DNA of 64,000 nt from Paenibacillus sp. JJ-100 (GTDB lineage Bacteria > Bacillota > Bacilli > Paenibacillales > Paenibacillaceae). Positions 31,101-35,167 of the stretch are shown here, piece after piece. The translations under genes were made by a program, and so were the position numbers. The notes under the pieces were generated by a model that worked only from the letters and a program-made list of their open reading frames with translations, did no database searches and was not told the DNA's origin. Position 1 is the first letter of the stretch. Every line of letters begins with the position of its first letter. The stretch spans positions 1-64,000 of the forward strand of contig NZ_CAOJCM010000007.1 of the NCBI RefSeq assembly GCF_948329825.1. The letters are read 5' to 3'.

Positions 31101-32029
31101 GCATGTCGATGGGAATCTTGGTTGAAGAGCTGTTGCGCCTGTATAACGGCGAGACATTAGCACCACTTCGGATTCAATACAAAGAATTCGCTGCTTGGCA
31201 GCAGTCTGAACCTGTAAAAGAACAGCTGAAACGTCAGGAAGCCTATTGGCTGGACGTGTTGCAAGGCGAACTGCCCATCCTTGAACTGCCTACCGACTTT
31301 GTCAGACCTGCCATTCGTAGCTTTGAGGGGGATGTATTGCTGTTCAGCATTGACAAGCAGGCGACCGACAGCTTACAACATATCGCCGATGAGAATGGTG
31401 CCACCCTCTATATGGTGTTATCGGCTGCCTATTCAATCCTGCTCAGCAAGTACTCGGGACAAGAGGATCTTATTGTAGGTATGCCGGTGTCGGGTCGCAC
31501 GCATGCGGATCTAGAGCCACTAATCGGAATGTTTGTCAACACATTAGCCATTCGTCATTATCCGTCCGGGGAGAAGACGTTCCTTGCGTATTTAAACGAA
31601 GTGAAAGAAACGATGCTAGGGGCATATGAGCATCAGGATTATCCATTTGAGGAGCTTGTGAAAAAGGTACAGGTATCGCGAGATCAGAGCCGTAATCCTG
31701 TATTTGATGTCATGTTTGCACTGGAAACGAAGGAAGACAATGTTCAAAGTTTTGGAGAGATCCAGATTGAATCTTACCCGGAAACGCAAACGGTCTCCCC
31801 ATTCGATCTAACACTGGTCATTTCGATGTTGGATGAGGGGATGAACGGGCAATTCGAATATGCCACCAAGTTATTTACACGCAATCTGATTGACAATTTC
31901 GCTCAGGATCTGCTGGTAATCATCGATCAGATTACCGAACAACCTTCGATGTTGCTTAAGGATATTGACCTGAGCGGACAATCCGAACAGGAATCAGATG
32001 AGCTAGAGGCTATTGATATTATTTTCTAA
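13148..32029 (+). CDS. pmxE: Polymyxin synthetase PmxE, modules 1-5 (acyl-Dab-Thr-D-Dab-Dab-Dab)
   Basis: 6293 residues. GTG 13148 is the only upstream in-frame start, with GGGAG nine bases before it. Domain order by approximate residue: starter C (5-430, variant motif NHIIADG at 137), A1 (463-965), T1, C2 (HHIVSDG near 1197), A2 (1518-2015), T2, C3 (near 2246), A3 (2585-3125), T3 with LGGDS, epimerase E3 (3218-3660, HHLVVDG near 3354), C4 (HHHILMDG near 3822, the D-donor type), A4 (4152-4660), T4, C5, A5 (5212-5748), T5, C6 (5845-6280). Pocket codes: A1 and A3 D-V-G-E-I-S-S-I-D (Dab), A2 D-F-W-N-I-G-M-V-H (Thr), A4 and A5 D-V-G-E-I-S-A-I-D (Dab). The starter C domain is expected to attach the fatty acid to Dab-1. 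E3 predicts D-Dab at position 3. The last C domain passes the pentapeptide to PmxA, and the protein ends in the tail EAIDIIF. Confidence 0.97.
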   Translation: MRENTSKQYGLTQAQRRIWFMEIMNPGTSITMLSATYQITGEIDTQLLEQAAAEIVKTYDAFRIRIDGELQNPTQWFEEPENVQARISHLELGTTEQFYTWVKEVTEKPVSVFDEHLHQFTIIHFANSHVWLNLTINHIIADGLSVNALLHAVMEKYLELRSGRNISGNTQVPSYLDYISAEQEYEQSQRYQKGKEYWLTKYSTLPETTGMKPVPPFSVGSDSNKLAITLDGSRYERILTFSEQYQVSLYTLFLSAMYVLLYKLTDSTDVPVGTVFANRTSKKEKETIGMFVSTVATRIHLNPDGHLLSLIQTVSKENTADLRYQKYPYNQLIQDLREQHGRNDLSELFRTSLEYLPLNIVEYDELKVRLEAHFARHEMDDLLLRFDHMLNEGHVILHASYRTDLFEKVEIDRIMEQYVTVLDQFLHTPEMTVREISLLSEQERQRILGVFNPPIAELSEGKAFHRYVEKFAQEIPDHPAVVYMDKQLTYGELNKRSDQLAALLRAQGVGRETITGIWAERSVELLIGVLAVWKAGGAYVPLDPDYPAERIEYMLSDSEASVLLTQQHLLEQAGVWLADDRLNLQGVFAMDDEMIYNETADGIKFESADSAPQDLAYVIYTSGTTGRPKGVMIEHGSLMNTADAYRREYRLDQFPVRLLQLASFSFDVFVGDIARTLYNGGTMVIVPKDDRIDPDRLYGWIQDQDITLFESTPALILPFMQHIYEEELDVSSMQLLITSSDACSVADYRLLQTRFGGQFRIINSYGVTEAAIDSSFYDEPLDKLPPSGHVPIGKAWLNARFYIVDAALNLVPVGVPGELVIGGAGVARGYWKRPDLTAEMFVENPFVPGERLYRTGDMARWLEDGNVDFIGRIDYQVKIRGFRIELGEIETALLQFPGVKQAVVIDRTDEQGQKYLCGYVAADATLQLSDLRSQLKQELPAHMIPARLVSLDKLPLTPNGKIDRKALPEPTEEVEVGREYVAPRTTLETRLALIWQQVLGIAQVGVQDDFFELGGHSLRASSLVSKIRKELQVEIPLRDVFRYTTIEQLAQRIRGLRQQETYEITKVDEAEYYPVSSEQKRLYVLRQLDGAERSYNMSAALLLEGKLNHTRVQHAFQALIRRHETLRTGIEQVQGDLVQRIYDEVEFAVDYFQASERELDQVVEAYYRPFDLTKPPLLRIGLIEIAEDRHIMLFDMHHIVSDGISTALLFDEFSRLYRGEELPPLHIQYKDYAVWQHSESYAQLLQPQREYWLRQLSGELPVLELPTDFPRPAVQSFEGRTVKFYIEKERTEMLKELAARTGTTLYMVLLSAYSILMHKYSGQEDLIVGTPIAGRTQEEVQPIVGMFINTLAIRSRPERSKAYLSYLEEIKDITLGAFENQNYLFEDLVESLQIPRATGRNPLFDTFFSLQNTENEQIVIEGLEQSFYPLENRTSKFELLLDISELDGELECRLEYATALYRQETAEQFARHYDKLLGTITAAPDRDIASLDMLTEEEVSALLSGFNDSQANYPRQQTIHGLFEEKAELYPDNVAAIMNEYQMSYRELNERANRLARRLREKGVIADQLVAILAERSLDMVVGILAILKAGGAYVPVDPDYPEERIRFMIEDSGAPLLLIQKHLHEKTDFAGTRLELDDYVWGDIGANSAGALDASNLEPVSGPENLAYVIYTSGTTGKPKGTLIEHKNVVRLLFNDKNLFDFGPSDTWTLFHSFCFDFSVWEMYGALLYGGKLVIVPPLTAKNPADFLALLSREQVTILNQTPTYFYQLLREALGDHQQNLQIRNIIFGGEALSPLLLKGFKTKYPETKLINMYGITETTVHVTYKEITWVEIEAAKSNIGKPIPTLSVYVLDENRRPVPIGVAGEMYVAGEGLARGYLNRPDLTAEKFVDSPFAEGEKLYRSGDLAAWLPDGNIEYLGRIDHQVKIRGYRIELDEIETQLLNINGVEEAVVLARQDEGGEKALVAYFVADRTMTVSEMRASLAKGMPGYMIPSYFVQLERMPLTSNGKVDRKVLPEPQVGMATGVEYVAPRNRTEAQLVKIWEEVLGYSGIGVLDHFFELGGHSLRATSLVSKIRKEMNVELPLRDVFRYMTVEAMAEAISRLEETQHIFIPKAEGKDYYPVSSAQKRLYVLHQLDSLELNYNLPSALQLEGELDETRVEQALNTLMTRHDMLRTSFEIINGEPVQRIHSHVDFKVKKIQASEDQITAIFEDFIQPFDLSQPPLLRALLIELEHEKFLLALDMHHICSDGLSMDVLLREFVQLYNGEVLPELRIQYKDYAVWQQSEEQQQQIRQQEEYWRGVFSSELPVLELPLDFTRPAVQQFDGQTLTFTLDAEKSEALKRLAGDTEATLYMLLLAAYSVLLHKYAGQEDIIIGTPVAARSHNDLQPIIGMFVNTLALRLNPAGERTFLDYLQVVKETTLGAYEHQDYPFEELVESIQVSRDLSRNPLFDTMFSLQKHESLDLTLEGLQWSLFDIEEKTAKFDLSLDIVETKHELVCKIEYATSLFRPETMVRFAGHYEQLLASILSQPEARIADLNFLTENEQHDLLVGFDVSSLALAKQSTTEGTSLETHELWREKTFHELFEQQVERTPEVLAVVYEDSKLTYAELNAKANQLAYALRSHGVKPEQVVGILADRSVELLIGVLAVWKAGGAYVPLDPDYPAERIEYMLADSRASVLLTQTRLMGQAEAWRCDEALVLEMVLALDDASTYNLGAVETAVGMQSLAQAETEKAALESSATVEAEETRLTVDSALNPANVNKPSDLAYVIYTSGTTGRPKGVAVEHRSLVNTAEGYRREYRLNEFQVRLLQLASFSFDVFVGDIARTLYNGGTMVIVPKDDRIDPTRLYSWIRDYAITVFESTPALIVPFMEHVHAEGLDLSSMQLLITSSDACSVADYRTLQERFGSQFRIINSYGVTEAAIDSSFYDEPLEKLPKMGSVPIGKAWLNAKFYIVDANLKPVPIGVLGELVIGGVGVARGYLNRPDMTAEKFVESPFTAGERLYRTGDLARWMPDGNVDFIGRIDNQVKIRGYRIELGEIESAMKNVTDVRQALVMDRTDERGQKYLCGYVVADFSFDLHGLVSHLDAVLPTHMVPSRIMRLDQMPLTPNGKIDRKALPVPEGSIRTETEYTAPRTPAEQALVSVWQSVLGVQQVGTKDNFFALGGDSIKALQVSSRLLQTGYKLVMKDLFHYPTIATLSLQLQKVEKTASQAEVTGKVILTPIQRWFFEQKPIDVHHSNQAFMQFSKHGYDEEAVRKAVHQLVVHHDALRTVYCQTENGYTAWNRGAGEDEALFDLEVVDFNGVHNVSERIEAKANDIQASIDLKNGPLVKLGLFRCPEGDHLLIAIHHLVVDGVSWRILLEDFATGYEQALQGQPIRLPLKTDSFQTWAKQLADYANGTVMDREREFWQDIEQLSYEPLPKDFEQGRSSLKDSDVVTVRWSVAETEQLLKQAHRAYHTEMNDLLLTALGRAVQAWSGHDRVLVNLEGHGREDLLPDVDITRTVGWFTSQFPVVLEQGHAQTLGHQVKQVKESLRNIPNKGIGYGILRYLSTPRAGQCFDLEPEISFNYLGQFDQDYESSGSQPSPFSSGSDSSPNAVMDFVLDMNGMISEGELELTIRYGETQYKRETIERLGSLLQSSLSEVISHCVSKEKPELTPSDVLLQGVTVEELDQLAEQTAALGEMENVYNLTPLQKGMLFHSLLDVDSEAYFEQVTFDLYGSLNVEAFTKGLDTLVQRNEALRTNYITGWRDEPIQVVFRERKCEVHFEDIRSVGSEDSEKTIAEFVRADKANKFDLAQGPLMRVTVLRTGDESYHVIWSHHHILMDGWCMSFMIKEVFDTYFAIQEQRSLELPPVTSYSRYIEWLEAQDAAKASRYWSAYLAGYDQQTNLPQAKRQLKQGAFEAAEIDVELTKELTGQIERVARQQQVTINTFMQTVWGLVLQIYNSSEDVVFGSVVSGRPAEIPGIESMIGLFINTIPVRIQGKAEETIASILRKTQDQALASGVYETYPLFEIQSLSEQKRELINHIMVFENYPMEEQIEQVVGGDHEALKIANIRSPEQTNYDLDITVIPEDHMLLRFTYNALTFSEEDIRLIHGHFARALEQVAANPNICVKQLELLTAAEKEQILGTFNPAAQSESETAPAVAFHRLFEEQTELTPEAEAVVYENDRLTYAELNERANRLAATLRASGIGRETLVGILAERSVDLLVAVLAVWKAGGAYVPLDPDYPADRVRFMLEDSGAKVLLTQSPLREHAEAWLGEEELALATVLYLDDEASYSEERANVDHNMSSFHEARPEDLAYVIYTSGTTGKPKGVMIEHRSLVNTAAGYRREYKLDQFPVRLLQLASFSFDVFVGDIARTLYNGGTMVIVPKDDRIDPARLHHWIEQEQVTIFESTPALIIPFMEYVYEQGLDLSQMELLITSSDSCSVADYRTLQDRFGSLFRIINAYGVTEAAIDSSFYDEPVTQLPQTGHVPIGKAWLNAKFYIVDAQLNPVPVGVLGELVIGGVGVARGYLNRPELTEEKFVDSPFAEGERLYRTGDLARWMNDGNVDFIGRIDNQAKIRGYRIETGEVEAKIRSVDEVKETVVVVREDHEGQKVLCAYYTAVEGLTVADLKRAIANELPGYMIPSYFVELEHLPLTPNGKIDRKALPAPEEDARGGREYVAPRTELETKLAAIWQEVLVREKAVGVTDNFFDLGGHSLRATTLVSKMHKELGIQFPLRDVFNYSTVEDMASAIERMEIGSFTAIPVAEPSEYYPLSSAQKRLYILNQLEGGELSYNIPGAMMLEGKIDRQRFEEAFRGLVARHETLRTGFEMLHGEAVQRIHEEAEFQVEYVQISEEQAEGTVRQFVRPFDLAKPPLLRVGLAELSPDRHILMFDTHHIVSDGVSMDVMIEEFVRLYSGQSLEPLRIQYKDYAVWQQSDEQKAQLAKQEAYWLNMFHGELPVLEMPTDYPRPAIQSYEGRTLQMFMNSEQSQALKQLAAENGATLYMVLLAGYTLLLQKYTGQEDVVVGTPIAGRNHSDVQPLIGMFVNTLAIRSYPAANKTFLDYLKEVKETTLGAFEHQNYPFEELVDKVNITRDLSRNPLFDTMFAVQNTENLAIELPGLHLSTYASEEMVSKFDLSLDVTEIEDGLEYLFEYATALYKTETVEKLAAHYLQLLESILRNPSATLAELDMLTPAEKEQILGTFNPLHSGTDAVPAVAFHRLFEEQTELTPEAEAVVYENDRLTYAELNERANRLAATLRASGIGRETLVGILAERSVDLLVAVLAVWKAGGAYVPLDPDYPADRVRFMLEDSGAKVLLTQTPLRERAEAWLGEEELALATVLYLDDEASYSEERVNTLKGSGMVSGNPTGAVDAGYTSAASHPHVVGNISSFHEARPEDLAYVIYTSGTTGKPKGVMIEHRSLVNTAAGYRREYKLDQFPVRLLQLASFSFDVFVGDIARTLYNGGTMVIVPKDDRIDPSRLHHWIEQEQVTIFESTPALIVPFMEYVYEQGLDLSQMELLITSSDSCSVADYRTLQDRFGSLFRIINAYGVTEAAIDSSFYDEPVTQLPQTGHVPIGKAWLNAKFYIVDAQLNPVPVGVLGELVIGGVGVARGYLNRLELTEEKFVDSPFAEGERLYRTGDLARWMNDGNVDFIGRIDHQAKIRGYRIETGEIESQMLRVEGVREVIVLVRSDANGQKSLCAYYTTDNELPVSELKRTIANELPGYMIPSYFVELDRLPLTPNGKVDRKALPAPEEGAGGGREYVAPRTELEAKLVSIWQDVLGPVTIGVTDNFFDLGGHSLRATTLVSKVHKELSVNLPLRDVFRHSTIEAMAEVISHLERQEHFAIKVLDKRDYYPLSSVQKRLYIQQQMEGAELNYNMSGMTVLVGRLDRKQFETALKGLIARHEILRTGFEMVDGEPVQRIYPDIEFAVEYTKATESETKSIADSFVRVFDLERPPLLRVGLVEWETERHLLMLDIHHIVTDGMSMGILVEELLRLYNGETLAPLRIQYKEFAAWQQSEPVKEQLKRQEAYWLDVLQGELPILELPTDFVRPAIRSFEGDVLLFSIDKQATDSLQHIADENGATLYMVLSAAYSILLSKYSGQEDLIVGMPVSGRTHADLEPLIGMFVNTLAIRHYPSGEKTFLAYLNEVKETMLGAYEHQDYPFEELVKKVQVSRDQSRNPVFDVMFALETKEDNVQSFGEIQIESYPETQTVSPFDLTLVISMLDEGMNGQFEYATKLFTRNLIDNFAQDLLVIIDQITEQPSMLLKDIDLSGQSEQESDELEAIDIIF
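17695..18980 (+). repeat. Thr A-domain repeat, module 2 copy
   Basis: Partner of the module 10 copy in pmxB. The match ends near the A8 motif region (about 18980), after which the two proteins differ clearly. Confidence 0.8.
25590..26880 (+). repeat. Dab A repeat unit, module 4 copy (shortened linker)
   Basis: Long identical runs with modules 5, 8 and 9 up to about 26880, where identity stops sharply inside the last third of the A domain. The variable linker at 26019-26040 lacks about 31 codons that the other copies have. Confidence 0.85.
28765..30180 (+). repeat. Dab A repeat unit, module 5 copy
   Basis: Matches modules 4, 8 and 9 from just after the preceding C domain to about 30180, then diverges. 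Its linker has small changes (HPHVVGN where module 9 has HPNVDHN). Confidence 0.85.
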
Positions 32030-32036
32030 ATCCCTT

Positions 32037-32090
32037 ACCCGGTTTGGGTGCCTACTGTTCGCGGTATGCATCCTGCCGGGTGTTTTATTT
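32037..32090 (+). terminator. Possible terminator after pmxE
   Basis: ACCCGG (32037-32042) can pair with CCGGGT (32076-32081), followed by TGTTTTATTT. The loop is long (33 bases), so the call is weak. It lies between convergent pmxE and the WYL regulator. Confidence 0.4.
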
Positions 32091-32096
32091 CTTCTA

Positions 32097-33062
32097 CTAT
32101 ATACGATCCACTAAATTCAAATAATATTGTTTCAAAGAATCCTTTAGCGTATCTGGTTCGACAGTCTGAATGGACGTGCCATAACCTGCAAGATAACTCA
32201 CAATGAAATCCAGCTCATGGGGCTCATAGGTTCCGATGAGCAGGCGGACGCCGTTCTGTTCTTCAATACGCATGGAAGGATAGTGATTTTGCTTAAACTG
32301 CTCAATCCCAGTCTCGTTAATCCTGCATTGAAATGAAATTGCATGTACAGAAGGTTTCCACAACGATTGGAGATGTGCATTCTGTTCGTCAGCAAGGTGA
32401 GCGACAGGCTCGATACTGGTTAAAATAGCAGAAATGATTCGATCACAGCGGAACACACGATATGCTGTTTTCTCCAGATCGTACGCCTGACAGTACCAGT
32501 ATCCTTTACTCGCGGATAGCGTAATGGGCTGAATGATACGAGTGGAGACGGGAACTTCCACGTTACGATTCACACTTTTGCTCTGGTGAGGATATGTAAT
32601 CTGAATAACCATTTGCTGAACCGCAGCATGTAATACAAGCTCCAGATGGGAACTGTCCCTGATTTGTTCAGTATGTTTAAAGCTGATACGTTGCTGCATA
32701 CGATGAATATTTTCTCGCTGCTGGTCAGATAAGGCCGCCATAAATTTCTGATGAACGGAATCAAATGTTGTCTGAAAAGGTAAGCTGGAGAAGCTGCGAA
32801 GAGCCTGCATGGCGAAATACAGGGCGTGAAGCTCATCCGTGTTAAATGAGATTGGAGGTAGCTGCATCTGTTGAAGCAGCCGATAGCCACCATAACGTCC
32901 ATATTCGGCATAGATGGGTGCACCCATCTCTTCTAAAGATGTAATATCCCGTAATGCAGTACGTTTGGATATTTGAAACTCCTGCATTAAATCAGGCAGG
33001 GTGAACCGTTGTTTTTGATTGATAAAGCGAAGCATATGGTGTAAACGTTCTGTTTTATTCAA
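32097..33062 (-). CDS. YafY-type HTH/WYL-domain transcriptional regulator
   Basis: 321 residues from TTG 33062, chosen because AAAGGAGG lies eight bases upstream on the - strand; the longer frame to 33116 would run through this site and the palindrome. The N-terminus is a DeoR-like winged helix (ISKRTALRDITSLEEMGAPIYAE), and a WYL-type ligand domain follows, with YWYCQAYDLEK and FRCDRI. This family controls its own gene and a divergent neighbour. A perfect palindrome at 33099-33117 lies between this gene and the VOC gene, so those are the likely targets. The effector is unknown. Confidence 0.88.
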   Translation of the reverse strand: MNKTERLHHMLRFINQKQRFTLPDLMQEFQISKRTALRDITSLEEMGAPIYAEYGRYGGYRLLQQMQLPPISFNTDELHALYFAMQALRSFSSLPFQTTFDSVHQKFMAALSDQQRENIHRMQQRISFKHTEQIRDSSHLELVLHAAVQQMVIQITYPHQSKSVNRNVEVPVSTRIIQPITLSASKGYWYCQAYDLEKTAYRVFRCDRIISAILTSIEPVAHLADEQNAHLQSLWKPSVHAISFQCRINETGIEQFKQNHYPSMRIEEQNGVRLLIGTYEPHELDFIVSYLAGYGTSIQTVEPDTLKDSLKQYYLNLVDRI

Positions 33063-33098
33063 TGGATCGTCCTCCTTTTCGTCAGAATACATTCTTAT

Positions 33099-33117
33099 GG
33101 TGCCATGTATTGGCACC
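33099..33117. promoter_or_regulatory. Palindromic operator between WYL regulator and VOC gene
   Basis: GGTGCCATGTATTGGCACC has perfect 7-base arms (GGTGCCA/TGGCACC) around a 5-base centre, in the only space between the divergent genes. Most likely the binding site of the WYL regulator; inference from position and symmetry. Confidence 0.65.
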
Positions 33118-33170
33118 TTTTATCGTTATAGTAGTAAGTGTAAGACAGACTAATGAAGGAGGCAAATGAC

Positions 33171-33614
33171 ATGAATTATGAGGTTATTCCTTTTCTCTCA
33201 ATGAACGGAGAAGCGGCAGACGCGATTGCCTTTTACGAGAAGACGTTGGGGGCAAAGGTCTTATTTCGAAAAAGCTATAAAGAAATGCATCAGATGAATC
33301 CTAGTTTTACGTATCCCCCAGGCCAAGATGAGTACATCACCCATTCGGTGCTGGAGATCGGGGCGAACAAAATCATGATTGGCGAGGAAGCAATGGATGC
33401 GGAGAGACCTTGGGAGCTGGGGAACAGTGCGTCCTTGTGCGTTCAATCGCGGGATCAGAGTCAGATCGATCAACTCTATGAGGCGCTACTGAAACATGAA
33501 GGGGTGAGGGTACTTGTGCCTTATGAACAAAATGAGTTCAGTCCTGGATATGGGATCGTCCGTGATCCGTTTGGTGTTGTAATCCAGCTATGTGTGACAG
33601 TACATGATTTCTAA
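33171..33614 (+). CDS. PhnB/VOC-fold (glyoxalase-like) protein
   Basis: 147 residues. ATG 33171 has AAGGAGG eight bases upstream; the ATG at 33153 would overlap that site. The sequence opens with IPFLSMNGEAADAIAFYEKTLGA and ends with GYGIVRDPFGVVIQLC, the hallmark start and end of PhnB-like vicinal-oxygen-chelate proteins. Such proteins are often of unknown substrate and several confer resistance or detoxification. It is divergent from the WYL regulator and is probably its target. Confidence 0.85.
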   Translation: MNYEVIPFLSMNGEAADAIAFYEKTLGAKVLFRKSYKEMHQMNPSFTYPPGQDEYITHSVLEIGANKIMIGEEAMDAERPWELGNSASLCVQSRDQSQIDQLYEALLKHEGVRVLVPYEQNEFSPGYGIVRDPFGVVIQLCVTVHDF

Positions 33615-33939
33615 CGTTTGAACGGTGCACATTTACGTGTGTATATGAGGTTGCCGTTTACCGAAGAAGAGCAGGTTATGATTATTCATAACTTGGTCTT
33701 TTTTGTCATTCTGGTCTTTTTCTCATAGATGGTGAATTATGTTCTAGCGAGAAGATTCTAAATAGTGTAAGATCAATCCCTAAGCCCGTACTTACCTAAG
33801 AATGAAGACTTATGTATATAAAAAAATAATTCTCTGGATTCATGAAAGAGTGATCCAAAGGTCCTTAGTACGGGTATATATACTGAGATAGATTGCAGGG
33901 TCATGCTATATAAAAACGTCATTACTCTGTATCATCTGT
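33615..33939. other. Gene-free stretch with long-range inverted repeat
   Basis: No convincing gene. It is AT-rich with T-runs at about 33700-33725. CCCGTAC (33785-33791) and CTAAG (33796-33800) can pair with CTTAG (33864-33868) and TACGGG (33869-33874), enclosing about 63 bases. The function is unknown. Confidence 0.4.
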
Positions 33940-33966
33940 TAAATTCATAAAATTTATAGCCTATTG
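33940..33966 (+). promoter_or_regulatory. Sigma-D-like promoter of chemoreceptor gene
   Basis: TAAA (33940-33943), exactly 15 bases, then GCCTATTG (33959-33966). This matches the motility sigma-D consensus TAAA-N15-GCCGATAT at TAAA and at GCC-AT. It sits just ahead of a chemotaxis gene. Confidence 0.6.
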
Positions 33967-33987
33967 GATGAATTGTGGGGGATTGGG

Positions 33988-34908
33988 ATGTCTTTATTGG
34001 AGGTTCGGGAGCAAGATCAGGTTACAGACGAATTGGTGGTCAAGGCGATGGAGAAAAGCTTGGCAATTATTCGTTTCGACCTGAATCGCAGGGTTACATA
34101 CGTAAACGATGTGTTTGCTTCAAGGATGGGATACAACAAGGAAGAGATGTATGGAATGCAGCATAAACAACTATGCTTTGATACATTTGCAGACAGTCCG
34201 GCGTATGAGGAGTTCTGGAAAGGTATATTCAATGGGGAAAGCTTTCAGGACAAGATTGAGCGCAAGGACGCGAAAGGTCAATCGATATGGCTTGAAGCCA
34301 CGTACATGCCTATATATGACGAGTCAAATCAGAAGATTTTGGGCGTGTGCAAGATGGCAACCGATATTACCGACCGTCAAAATAATATAACCAACGTTGT
34401 TCAGGAATTGAAGGCATTATCCCAAAAGTTGAACGAGCAGGCGGGAGAGGGAATCGAACGAAGTCACGAGCTAATATCCAGCTTTTCTTATATATCGGAA
34501 GTATCGACGGCCAACCAAGCTACATTAACCCATCTTCAAGAACAAGCTGGTGCGATCCAAGGTGTGGTGCGAACGATTCGAGAGATCTCTTCTCAGACCC
34601 AGCTCCTCGCGCTAAATGCAGCGATTGAGGCGGCTCATGCGGGAGAGTTCGGGCGCGGATTCGACATTGTGGCGAAAGAAGTGCGCAAATTGTCATCTAT
34701 GGTGGAAAATTCAATCAATGAAATCCGTGATAGTGTAACGGGAATTACCAAAGAGATTACAAATATAACGAATGGTACGAAAAAGGTTGAGGATTACGTG
34801 CAGCAGAGTCACGATAGAATTGAAATTGCATTGCAGGACTTTAAAACGATTGCGTCTGCTGCCTATATGCTTGATGATAAGGCACAGCATGTGACTCGAA
34901 TTTTGTAA
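33988..34908 (+). CDS. Cytosolic PAS-containing methyl-accepting chemotaxis protein
   Basis: 306 residues from ATG 33988, preceded by GGGGG (33976-33980). A TTG at 33964 lies inside the promoter, so the longer frame is rejected. Residues 15-125 form a PAS sensor domain (ITDRQN at its end). The rest is a short chemoreceptor signalling coiled coil with the conserved tip LLALNAAIEAAHAGE. There is no membrane segment, so the receptor is cytoplasmic and probably reads an internal signal such as redox or energy state (inference). At this length it lacks an HAMP domain and much of the methylation helices. Confidence 0.9.
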   Translation: MSLLEVREQDQVTDELVVKAMEKSLAIIRFDLNRRVTYVNDVFASRMGYNKEEMYGMQHKQLCFDTFADSPAYEEFWKGIFNGESFQDKIERKDAKGQSIWLEATYMPIYDESNQKILGVCKMATDITDRQNNITNVVQELKALSQKLNEQAGEGIERSHELISSFSYISEVSTANQATLTHLQEQAGAIQGVVRTIREISSQTQLLALNAAIEAAHAGEFGRGFDIVAKEVRKLSSMVENSINEIRDSVTGITKEITNITNGTKKVEDYVQQSHDRIEIALQDFKTIASAAYMLDDKAQHVTRIL

Positions 34909-34968
34909 GAGAAAAAGGTTTTAAATTATCATAGCTACATGTAAAAAGAAGAATGACTGCATATGGAT

Positions 34969-35003
34969 AACGATTCTGTGGGTATTACAGGATCGTTTTT
35001 TTT
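34969..35003 (+). terminator. Intrinsic terminator after chemoreceptor gene
   Basis: AACGATTCTGT (34969-34979) pairs with ACAGGATCGTT (34987-34997), followed by a run of T to 35003. Confidence 0.85.
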
Positions 35004-35167
35004 GTGTCCAAAGCGATTTTTCAGAATCGAAACTTTCCATCAATAGAAACGGTAAGAAAGCGATCTTTTGCATTACTTACCAAAATAACGGAATTTTTAC
35101 GAGCAAACGGGACACAATAATTCCGAAACCTGGGGTCTGATCTTGCTGAGATGGGAGGCGGAAGAGT

